Under the pieces are notes generated by a model that saw only the letters and a list, made by a program, of their open reading frames with translations, did no database searches and was not told the origin of the DNA. Source: Bathymodiolus brooksi (Eukaryota > Mollusca > Bivalvia > Mytilida > Modiolidae). From it: 64,000 nt of DNA. The position numbers were made by a program, and so were the translations under genes. Location: positions 96,306,031 to 96,370,030 of the forward strand of contig OY804584.1 of assembly GCA_963680875.1 (NCBI GenBank). The letters are read 5' to 3'. Below, piece after piece: positions 1 through 12,500 of the stretch; the first letter of the stretch is position 1, and each line of letters opens with the position of its first letter.

Positions 1-443
1 TTATAGATTTCATTTTCAAGTTAATTCAACATCTTTAACACCACGATTTCACATTTTGATGATTTTCAATCCATTATCTTCTGAAATCTCTTCTATAAGC
101 ATTGTAATAAAAATACTGATATAAACCAGTTTAAAGTATAATCTTTCAAGTATCTCAAGTTTCTTACCTTTTATCAATAAATAAATTATTATTTCAAATA
201 TAAATATAGTATGCGTGTCGTTTGTTTAACTTTAAAAGATTGTTTCTATTATAAGATATTTAGAACTAAAAATGGCATGATGAACCTTGCCAATTATTAT
301 TGTATTTGATTTCCAAAATGTCATCTTCACACTTCCCAGAATTTTATCATCAATCTTCATTCATATAACCCAGTTTAAGACTAGTAGCACTTTTAAACTA
401 GATCACAACGACCTATAATTTTTTGTTTAAAATGTCAGTTCTT
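1..443. other. 3' flank / 3'UTR of PA2G4
   Basis: AT-rich sequence downstream of the PA2G4 stop codon. It must hold the 3'UTR, but no clear AATAAA signal on the minus strand could be fixed. No other feature was seen. Confidence 0.4.
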
Positions 444-545
444 TCAAGCTTCATTTGTTTCAGCCATTTCTGCATCCATTGATTTTCCTGCCTTCTTCTT
501 CTTCTTCTTTGCAGCTTTTCGTGATGCTGAGGTGGCTAAAATTGT
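444..545 (-). CDS. PA2G4: PA2G4 coding exon 13 (C-terminus and stop)
   Basis: 102 bp: [18 protein letters not shown] then [15 protein letters not shown] and TGA at 446-444. Acceptor CTTTTCAG. The Lys-rich tail corresponds to the nucleolar-localisation and RNA-binding tail of EBP1. Confidence 0.95.
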   Translation of the reverse strand, partial: TILATSASRKAAKKKKKKAGKSMDAEMAETNEA

Positions 546-3500
546 CTGAAAAGACAAATATGTTTATCATAAAACAAGTGTTCAATTATTGTGTTAATGC
601 CAAGTGAACAATTTTCATCTATATCATGGTGAGAGCAAAGTAGTCTTGTTACTTTCTTGGTAATAGACAAACATGCTTAGTTAGATTTATATAGCGCTAG
701 TTCACTGAAACAACCGTCCACAATTAGACATGTCACTGCACTTGGACACAATATTCTCATTCGATGTCAACAAGACGTTTCTCTTAACTCGTCACTAATT
801 GTAACTAAATATTATTATTTATTTTTTTCTGTGGCCATTAATAACGTTATTATCAATAAATAGTTGAGTCTTGTTCATACATATGTAGTTTCCAATCTCT
901 TCCTATTTAATTCTTGCCAAGATATAGCTGAAATATTGCTAAAGTTAGCATTAAACACCAATCAATCAATCCTATTGAATTCTGGAATCATGTCTTTGAA
1001 AAATGCTGAAAATACCATAGATTTGCAGAATCAATTAAACTAGGGGCTCAGTGAGCTGAGTCTGTGTCGCTCACCTTTCATTCTGCTTTGAGGAAACTTA
1101 ATACAGAACCTTCCATAGGTGCTTCCCACCAAATTTCGGTTCATTTTGACAAAGCAGTTTCAGAGAAGAAGATTTTTTTAGAAATCGACCAATCTAAAAC
1201 AAGAAATGTCTCTGGCAGCCATGCTTGTTAATGAATCAAAACGAAATGAGCAATCTCTATAGAGGACCTTCCATAGATGCTTCCTACCAAGTTTCAGTTC
1301 ATTTGGCCAAGAGGTTTCAGAGGAGAAGATTAAAATGTGAAAAGTTAACTGACAACAGACCCCAAGTGATGACAAAAGCTCACATTGTCTTTGGCAAGGT
1401 GAGCTAAAAATAAGAACTAGCATGATGAAATCAAAAACAAAGAAGAGATGATCAGTCGGGATTTGATTGACAGCTAGTTTCAATTGCTAAGTCAGATAAT
1501 TTTTGTCCATGTCCCAAGGCAAGACCTGGTTTTCTTTAAGTCCTATGTCATGGCCTTTTTTTTAATGATCAATGAGTTGAGGTGAGAGGTGATTGTTCAC
1601 TTTGTTGTAATTGTTTACCGTCACTTTTTAAATTTTCTTTTCTTAATTATCACGAATATACATACTTTTATTTCTTCATCTTTGATAGACTTATCAGATT
1701 CATACAATTCTGATTCGAACGGCAGCCCTGTTATCTTGAGTGGACCATTTGGCATCAGCAGTACTGTAAACTTATATTGGACTACAAACTCTCCTACAAA
1801 AATAATAAACAACACATCATGAACCACTGGGAAGTCTCAAGTATTTCTTCACTTGTACCAAAACTCAATTTTAAATATTTCCTGTATGGAGGAATTTTTA
1901 TAAACTTTACATGAGATCAACATATTTAAACAGACAATCAGTAAAAATATTGAAATTACATTTTATTCATAGGGGTGTGGAAATACTGAAATATTCTACC
2001 AGTCCCCAGGCAAGTTATCTAAAAAAAGTTATTTGTCTGGACAAAATCCTACTTGTCCTGGTTTTTCTTATTATAAACATTTGATACTTGCATACATAGT
2101 TGCTAACTAAATTGAACTTGTTTATATTGTCTATTACATCATTGTGTAAAATTTGAAATAGTTTTAATAAAGTTAACACAAACATCCCTGTCTAAGTGAT
2201 CACTGCCCAAATGAAGACCATTTTAAATTTGAATTTCAGATAGGAATGTGCAGTCAGAGAATAGCCGGTTGTTTTTAGATACAGAATAAGCTGTGTTGAA
2301 TTTTTTTTTCCATATCAATCAAGTTCATTTTGATTAAACTTGGCAATGGCAGTTTTAGTTGCGTCTCCTTGAGAAAGGAAGATAAGTATCCATTCTGTCC
2401 ACGATTTTGCCAATAAACATTAATGATTTCCGGTCAGCAAAATCAAAATATTTCCTGTAGATATTGCAATATGAGACAATATCAGAATCCAGCAGTAACC
2501 ATGAGAAATCAGCTAGCCACTGACTGAACAGTCTGTTGCCGCTGTTAGGTGTTTTCCCTCAAATTAGGTGTCCTTTTCCGCTAGAGTTTTGCATTTGTTA
2601 ACTTTCTCATTGTGATCAGAACCTTTCCCAGTCTTTTTTATTATTAAATTTTTATCCATTGTAACGACTGCAACCCGATTTGTATTATACAATGTATGTT
2701 CACAGATGTTAGGCCCTGTTTTTTTTAACGAAAAGCCATGGACAAGCAAAGAAACGCCACATTCAGAACATCAATAAAAACCTGTTACACGGTCCCGGTT
2801 TTCGCTAAGTAAATGCAGTACAATTATCATTGCAATCGGGTCGTAATACTCAACTTAGAACTAGTACAATTCTGGTTATTTTTAGCTGCTTTTGGAACAC
2901 CACTGACGCGATTGTTTCCAATAAAAACAAACCCACATAAAACATTTATCAATATTTTACAATATAGTATCATTTGAGAAATTGCCTTTCCACAATACTT
3001 AAGCAAGAAATTATTTTTATTTGTTGATCTTTACTTGTTCGGCAGGTTTTATATACGAGTCGGGCATGGCAATTCCACACCCATGGTTCATGGGTACTGA
3101 CATCTTGGATTTTAATTACTCAAGATTTGGTAACTTGTCACTGATTAGTTGGTTGAAAACATAACCCTGCACAGGATGTTATTTGATTGTGTTTTTTTTT
3201 CTCTGCCACAATCCTGCATACTTACAAGAGATGCATCAAGTACTACATACATCTTGGGTTTGAGTGAGCGAGTGATTGTTGTCAACATTAAGTGAGAAAT
3301 TTTTCAGCTATATCATGGCGAGATCAAGTTACATTTTGAGGAGATGATGTTTGCTTTGTACTAGACCATCACATGCAGTTGGATTTTCATAGAGCTAGTT
3401 CACTGATAGACATATCGCTACACTCGGACACATTATTCGGATTCCGAGCAAACCAGTCTTTGTTTCTACTTAGCAGCAAATACCAATTCTATAGTCTTTG

Positions 3501-6500
3501 GTTTTACCTCACCGAGGATCGAACCCACATTCTACCACATTTGAAGCGAGCTCGTTAACCATTATTTTATTGGCTTAACATGAACAGGGTTTTCTTTGTC
3601 TGTATTGTACAGATGTGTTATGTTGTGAACATAGAGGAGGGATCTGAAGTACAAAGAACTCCAGCACCGAAGACAGTCCACATTTTATATACCACCATAA
3701 TATTCATGTAAAGTTACAACACAAACTTAACATGCCAAGAACAGGTGGATTATTTATCAAAACTGTGTCCCTGCTAGACAAAAAAATAATAATCGTAGCA
3801 ATCAATTTAGACAGTTTAAAAAGATCTTCTTTATTTATTGAGTACATTTTCATTTTTATTTTCCCCATACAATCATTACACGACAAAATTTCGTAATCGC
3901 AGTCCTTGAAATGAAAATTTGAATTTACTGGTCCAAATCAAATATTTGAATTTATTATATATATATATATATATATATCTCTCTCTCTCTCTCTCTCTAA
4001 ACTAGAGGCTCAGTGGACTGAGCCCGTGTCGCTCATCTTTCATTCTGCTTTGAGGAAACTTAATACAGAACCTTCCATACATGTAGATGCTTCCTACCAA
4101 GTTTCGGTTCATATGGCTAAGCAGTTTCAAAGGAGAAGATTTTTTAGAAATCGACAAATCAGAAACAAGAATTTCGTGTGGTGGCCATGTTTGCCAACCA
4201 ATCGGGACGAAATCAGCAATCATCATAGAGGACATTCCATAGATGCTTCCTACCAAGTTTCGGTGGTAGCCATGTTTGTTAACTGATCGGGACGAAATGA
4301 GCAATCTTCATAGAGGACATTCCATAGATGCTTCCTATCAAGTTTCAGTTCATTTGGCCAAGCGGTTTTATGCTACACTATATCAGCATTAGTTAATTTC
4401 TAAGATAGATAATATCAAGTTATCTTTCTTTTAACAGTTTCGGCAAGAGTTATCTTTCTTTTAGCAGAGGAGAAGTTTTTTTAGAAATCAATCAATCAGA
4501 ATCAAGAATTGCCTGTGGCGACCATGTTTGTTAACGGATCGGGACGAAATGAGCAATCTTTATAGAGGACCGTCCATAGATGCTTCCTACCAAGTTTCGG
4601 TTCATTTGGCCAAGCGGTTTCAGAGGAGAAAAATTAAAACAAATCAGCCAATCAGAAACAAGAATTGCCTGTGGCGGCCATGTTTGTTAATGGATCGAGA
4701 CGAAATGAGCATTCTTTATAGAGGACTTTCCATAGATGCTTCCTACCAAGTTTCAGTTCATTTGACTGGGTTTCAGAGGAGAAGATTAAAATGTGAAAAG
4801 TTAACGGACGACAGACGACAAAAGCTTGTATTGCCTTTGGCAAAGTGAGCTAATAAAAACTGAAAAATTTACTGGTCTTGAACCAGAGGACTGATAATAG
4901 GGTGGCCAAATAAGCAGTTTGACTACATATCTATTACATGATTCACGACTTATTAAGGTATATTAGACAGTCAATCAAATCACTTACCTTCTTTTTCATA
5001 CAATACAGAGAAAGGTAACATTAGATCATGCTTAACACATTCTACTACACCCATCTTGGCTTTCTTTTCATCTTCACACAACCTGTCAAAACAAAGAGTA
5101 AGATAATGAGTGTTGCTTAAGTTGTTTTACCCCAATTCAGCAATTTTTTTAAGCTATATCATGACGAGAACAAGTTCATTTTCAATGAGATGATGACGAG
5201 GTCCGCAAAAGCTTTCCAAGAGGCAAATAACAATATAGTTTGTTTGTTTTTAACACTTCTGGAGTCTCAAACAACATAGTTTATCCCAATTTTTTCACTA
5301 GTTACCGAAAATACTTAATTAAACTGTTCAAATATTTCAAAGATCACAAGGAAACAGTCCTTGAAATGAAAATTGTAATTCATTGGTCCGAAACAAATTC
5401 CTGAATTTATTTTTATATAGTTCTGAATAAGCTTTACTGGTCTTGGGTGCTCATCATGAGGACTGGAAAATGATCGGGAAAATTTTAATTACTTATCAGT
5501 TGGATATAAATATAAGGACAAATATAACTGGTTTGGACAGCGATAATGACAGACTTGTTAAAACTTTTTTGTTCGAGAGCTTCACAAACTGTTGAAAATA
5601 AAGAAATTTTAATATTCATTCACTCACCTCAACGAGAAAGGCATTAAACCAAATCTTTTATCCACATCACTTAAAAATTCTGAAAAATAAAATTTTGTTT
5701 TAAATCCTTTTTTCAACAAATCATTGATGCTCAATGCCAAGCGAGTATATTTTTAAGCTATATCATTGCGAGAAAAAGTTACATTTGATGAGATGATAAT
5801 GATGTCCACTTTGTTCTAGAACACACTGAATTGGATTTTTATGGTGCTAGCTCACTGAAACAGCAGTTCACAGGTAGATACGTCCCTCTACTTGGATACA
5901 TTATGCTGACTTCGAGTCAAGCAGTTTTTGCTCTTATTCCTTGAAGCTGCATGCTAAGGGAAGGATACATTATGCTGACTTCGAGTCAAGCCGTTTTTGC
6001 TCTTATTCCTTGAAGCTGCATGCTAAGGGGAGGATACATTATGCTGACTTCTGAGTCAAGCAGTTTTTGCTCTTATTCCTTGAAGCTGCATGCTAAGGGG
6101 AGGATACATTATGCTGACTTCCGAGTCAAGCCGTTTTTGCTCTTATTCCTTGAAGCTGCATGCTAAGGGAAGGATACATTATGCTGACTTCCGAGTCAAG
6201 CAGTTTTTGCTCTTATTCCTTGAAGCTGCATGCTAAGGGGAGGATACATTATGCTGACTTCCGAGTCAAGCAGTTTTTGCTCTTATTCCTTGAAGCTGCA
6301 TGCTAAGGGGAGGATACATTATGCTGACTTCGAGTCAAGCAGTTAGACGCAACCCTTCCTCTACTATTTTCAACACCCAGGGATCGGAAGTTACCTGCTT
6401 CCATTTGTCGACAAAATTCTGTACATGACACCCTACCTGGGTCTGATCCTGGGCTAACTGTACATAACTTATTAATCTTTTTACTTCTGGGGACGAAACC

Positions 6501-9500
6501 CCAGCTGTCGTGGTCCCTTTTTTTGAAAGGAGTCAGAAACTGAACTTTGACTCCTTCTGTCCTGGTTGTTTGATTTGTGTTTTTGATGTGGACCAGAGGA
6601 CTTGAATCTTTTAGCAGAGTCAGCTGAGTAATCACCATCCACAACCTTGCGCTTAGCCCCTACATGTAAGTTTGAGGGCTTACACTCTTGTTTATCAACG
6701 ACTTTTATTTTTCTTAGATGCTGAGTCTCCTTTGCATCACGAATATTTTCAGCACTGTCATGAAGCAAATCAAAAAATTTGCCGGCAAATAAATTAGGAC
6801 CAAGGGTAGATAATTGTTTCAGTTTGTTTTCTGTAGACTTATTCTCAAAGGACATCTCCTTAATATGCAAGATTCGTCTACATTTCACAGAATTAACTGC
6901 AATACGAGCAGTAACATCAGACATTGCTTTGAAAACTTGAAGCAAAGCCTTTAATGCATCAAGTCGATCATCATCAATATTAACCTTGGCAATATACGAA
7001 GTTAGCAAGACACCATGTGATATTTGGCACAACAAAAGCCTAGACTGAGAATCAATCTTTTTTAATTCTATGTTTTGTAAAAACAATTCCTTGTTCTTAA
7101 AATGAAAATGTGATTTTTTAGATCCAAATTTTTTATTCTGACCCTGTTGTAGATTGCAACTTGTCAAACCTTCCTCTGCATTTTCATCTAAATGAGGAGG
7201 GGTACAGAATTGATTGAAATGATCACTACTAATCTGGAATTTCTCATCATCTGAGGCTTTGAAAGTACGTAGGGTACCTTTATTCACAAATTCCTTATTG
7301 ACTGAATGTAAAGCATTCAAGACCACCCCATCTAAGGGAAGCCTACATCTTGGTGAGGAGTTATTTTGCTTGTCGCATGACAAGTGATCCGAGACAGATT
7401 GGTACTGGACCTCCTGTGATTTTTCACTATCAACCGTGATACCAAGTTCTGATGCTACTTTACACATAAGGTTAGTGTAGCCAAAATTATTGTTAATATC
7501 TGCATGATCTACAAAAACTTGGTCTGAGCAAGTACCAGCCACTGAATTCTGGTCTGGATTTTCATTATCCCCATTATCACTTTTGGACTCTGACTGGTTA
7601 CGAGCCAAAACTGAAAACTCGGACTCGTCTTCCGAGACATCCTCATAATCATTATTATTGGAGAACTTGTCAAACCTACGTCTGACATTTGAGAAAGTTG
7701 ACGTCATCGTGTTTGCAGTACATGACACACTAGTGGATACAGAGGTTGTAGTATTTGAGATAAAAGTGGCAGACGTTGCTGCAGACCTCAAGAGGGTAGG
7801 ATTAAGGGCCTCTTGAACTCTCTTGTCTACAAAATCTTTCCAAAAGTCTTGTTGATTTGGCATATTAAACATCCACATAAATGGATTAGACGACATTTCA
7901 GTTCGTGCCTGAGCATTAATGTCGATATTAGATGCGTGAATATCATGGACACTGCCAACCCCTACAGGGGAGTTACTTTGGAAGGTCCCTGTCCCCACAA
8001 GAGGACTTTGTATGGCTCCTGTCCCCATAAGAGGACTTTGGGTGGTTACTGTCCCCGTAAGAAGACTTTGATTGTTTTGGTTGTCGGCCCTCGTAAGAAG
8101 GCTTGAAGCAACAAATTGTCGTGTCCCCGAAAGAGGACTTGAAGGACAAGTCTCAACATCAGTCGATCTCGACTGTTTCTTGGTAGCCGCCAAGCGAGCT
8201 TTGTCAATCATACGTTCCACCGACTGACGTTTTTCCCGATGTCCAAGATTTACAAATCTCGCACGGAAATTCACTATTACAAACACGATGACGGTAACAA
8301 TCATCGTGATCATCCAAAATATTAACCAATTTATCACACTTTATACAAAGTTTGAAATCCGCTGACATCACGTAATCCAAATAAAATAAACGATAAAAAG
8401 GGTAAATAAAGGTTTCTGCTTCAGAAAAAAACGTATTTTCTCAACTAAAAATCATTTAATATACTCCAAAATAGTTGTAAGATATCAGGACCATTTTGCT
8501 GAAGACATAGCATGGCTGCCCGAAAAAAAAACTGAAAACGAGGCTTGTATTTTAAGGGAGGTAACCGATGGGTTGTTGAGGCGGGAAATTTGAATTCAGG
8601 CAAATGCTGAAGACGACCCGAGAACATTGCAAAAAGTTGATGCAGGTAAGTATAGATAGTGAAATAAACAGTATCGACTTTCAAAGACGGACAGGGCGGG
8701 TATATGACAATTTCATTGAAATCAGGTAAAAACAAAGCTGCCCACATGGCCTGTTTTGGTGAGTCATGATTCTTATTTCCACAGAAGATACATTATGTAC
8801 ATAAATCAAAATTCAACTTGATTTTTCTAATTTATGTAGTGAACATAGAGGAGGAATCTGAAGTATGCAGAACTCCAGCACCGAAGACAGTCCACATTTT
8901 ATATACCACTATAATATTCATGTAAAGTTACAACACAAACTTAACATGCCAAGAACAGGTGGATGTAAAATTTCAAAATTCAAATAACTGTAGCATGTCA
9001 TAAATTAAATAGTACCTATATGTATGTTGCAATAGTTTTTGCTTAAACTAGAGGCTCACCTGAACCTGTATTTCTCACATGGGTAAAAATCATCATGACT
9101 TTCAATAGAGGTGGCGAGTTGGAATCCCATCAACATGTTTAACCTATCACATTTTTTTGCACCTATCTGGATTTCCAACCTCATGTCATAGTCTTTTTCT
9201 AATGTTCTATGAAGGTAAGAGGTGATAGTTCGTTTTGTTGATATTGGTGGAATAGTTTAACTGTTTAAGCTTTCTTTGTATAATGGTTGTTAGAAAAACA
9301 CTGTTATAAATGGGTCATTCAAAAGTGACAAATGTAGCATATATTCTAAATATATAAAAGATGAATGGCAACAAGACCATACACTATTTAGGAGACCGTC
9401 ATGATCAAATTGTAGTTGGATTTATAACTACCTATGCAATCAGTGCCTATCACCACTAATGTTGTGAGTTCAAACCCTGCTGAGGCGATGTGTACTCGAT

Positions 9501-12500
9501 ACAACATTAAGTGAAAAAGTTTATCAGTGACTTGCAGCAGGTCTCGATTTTCTCAGGTTTCCTCCACCAATAAAACTGACTGCCACAATATAACTGAAAT
9601 ATTGTTGAAAGTGGCCTTAAACACCATAAACCTAAACCATAAACAATTGATCAGATACTCACGTCGTGAGGCTTTCATTTTTAGTTGATAAACTATATCT
9701 TTTTTCTTATAAACTGTTGTCCTGGTATCTAACTCTCTTCCCTACAAATATAAATGTATGTATTGTAACTTTATATTACACGTCAAACTAAACTACAATC
9801 ATACTGAAAACTGAGGTGTAAATAATGTTCTACGTTGACAGACGCTTACTTTTTACTTTTAAAGATTGCACTTTAGAAAATACATGTAACGTGTTTATAC
9901 AGGGGCAACTGTATGTCATAGGGTTGGTTGTTGGAACCTGAATGCAGAAGTAATTTTGTTGCACCTCAAGATTATTGCAAATAAAACAGGAAATTGGACA
10001 GAGTGTCAAGTAAGTGGCGTCCCCCACTCCCAGGTATATTTAAATGGAACAGCCCTAAGGTGGTCTACATACCATTTGATGCACAATCACATTCTATGTT
10101 AATAGTAATACAATAGTCCCACCTTTATATGGCCCCTACAATCAGTGCCTATTACCACTAAAGTTGAGTTCAAATCCCACTCATGACGAGGTGTTCTCCA
10201 TACAACATTATGTGACAAAGCCTGTCAAGAGACTTTCTGCAGGTTGGTGGTTTTCTCTGGGTACTCAGGTTTCGTCCAACAATAAAACTGACCACAACAG
10301 TATAACTGGAGTCCTGTTGAAAGTGGCTATTTAACACCATAGTCCTAACACACTCCTATATATGGCCCCCTCTGCAAGCCAGTATTTAAATCTCTTAAGT
10401 CCATGTAAATACATGGCATGTTCAAAATATAACTGAGTGTAAGAAATACAAGTGATAAAGAATCAATGGTTGACAATTATCAACATTTAATTCAGTGGAA
10501 TGAAAGTTTTAATCAATTTTTTATATATTTTTATTTTTTAGATGAAATAGAAAATTTTAACTCACTTGTGTGGATCGTCGATATATTTGACCTTTGACCT
10601 TTTTTTTAAAACTCGTTATTACTCACCTTTCCTTCTCCAGAACTTATCAAGACATCAACTGCATAAACCTCATGTACATCAAACTCACAACGTTCATGTT
10701 CTCTTCTGTAGGAAAAACAATTTAAAAATAAGTTTATACGTTACTGTTGTTGATTATACATAGTCTATACAACTGGGATGATTCTTGTTAGCAAATAAAA
10801 TAACTGAAAATCAATGAAAACAAGGGCAACGCAAAGCGTGGCATATCCCCTCGCCTAAAAATTTGACCCTGAAAATCAATAGGGTTCCAGATTCTCTTAA
10901 GGACTATGTATGTACCAAGTTTGGTCAAAATCCATTGAAAGATGTTGATTCTAGAGTGTTCACAAGGATGTTATGCAATAAATATTTGACCCCTTGACCG
11001 TTGACCTCGAAAATCAATAGGGTTCCAGACTCTCCTAAGGACTAAGTATGTACCAAGTTTGGTGAAAATCCATTGAATGATGTTGATTCTAGTGTTCACA
11101 AGGATGTCACATGGTAGAAATTTGACCCGGTGACCTTGACCTTTAACCTTGAAAATCAATAGGTTTCCAGATTCTCTTAAGGACTAAGTATATACCATTG
11201 AAGGATGTTGATTCTAGAGTGTTCACAAGGATGTTACGGAAGGACGGACGGTAGCGTTACTACCACACCCGTTGATAGGGGTCTGGAAAACTTTAACACT
11301 TGAGGCGGGTATAAGGTTGTAAACACTTTTTTTTGGGTGTGTATATCAAATTAGCAATGCTGCTTTTTATCCACAGAAAAGGAAATCATAGGTTAATATA
11401 TGCATTTGTACTGATAGTGACCTCTGAATTTTTGTTTTTACTTTTATTTTTTTGCACATTATCTTCCAACAAAGCCCCCATTTATGTCCTGTCTCAAGGC
11501 TAGCTTGTTTATCCCACACAATTAGAGGACACCCATTTTGGAGCTGTTGTACCCTGCATGGGGAGAAACTAGGTCCTATAAATATATCAGAGAAGGATAC
11601 CCAAGTTTCCTTCTAGGTCCGAACCTTAATTTGTCTGGCTATGTAGTGAACATAGAGGAGGAATCTGAAGTATACAGAACTCCAGCACCGAAGACAGTCC
11701 ACATTTTATATACCACCATAATATTCATGTAAAGTTACAACACAAACTTAACATGCCAAGAACAGGTGGATGTATGATATCAACATTTCAATATCATCTG
11801 ATGTTTAATTTCAATCTTAATTAATAGCAGTTATTTCCAAAATAAGAACTGGGGCCGTCATGGTCGTGGTCGTATGGTAATTAGATTTACAACTATCAAT
11901 GCAATCAGTGCCTATCAACACTAATGTTGCGAGTTCGAATCCCACTCAGGCAGGGTGTACTCGATACAACATTATGTGATAAAGTTTGTCAGTGACTTGC
12001 GGCAGGTCTTTGTTTTCCTCCATCAATAAAACTGACCGCCACTATATAACTGAAATATTGTTGAAAATGGCGTTAAACACCACGAATCAACCAACCAACC
12101 AAAATAAGAATTCTAAGAAAATTTTACAAAATCCTTTTCCTGTAATATATAGTGCCATGTCTTAAATCTTACATCAATAAAAGAATTGACAAGACATCTG
12201 ATCCGTGACATAATATCAGGAAGCTGTTTTCTTTGACCTAGTACTATATTTTTTGCCATGAATTTTTGAATTCTAACATTCAAATTCTTATTTGATTATG
12301 CAGAATACAATCTCTTAAAACTTCAGCCACAAGTGTCATATGGTATGATTTGAAATAATCAAGATTACTGACAGGATTTAGAGTTCAGTAAGAGACATTA
12401 TTACTAGTTCATTCAAATTACTTTTATCTTCCATTCAACATTTTCTTTTTATGATTCTCAAGTTTATAAAAACAAACATATTGTGAAATCTCATATTCAT

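Noticed and set aside
6481..8337. 618-residue frame as a host gene with an N-terminal membrane anchor
   Set aside because: The hydrophobic start is an out-of-frame reading of a Cys/His motif, and an RT-opening motif follows downstream, so it is a broken retroelement ORF.
11538..11732. Frame ending [20 protein letters not shown] across the 128-bp core, as a conserved coding exon
   Set aside because: All copies end in the same TAA shortly after, and upstream sequence differs between copies; conservation is at DNA level on both strands.
11850..11945. tRNA gene
   Set aside because: A- and B-box-like text is present, but the sequence does not fold as a tRNA and is followed by a SINE core and tail in many copies.
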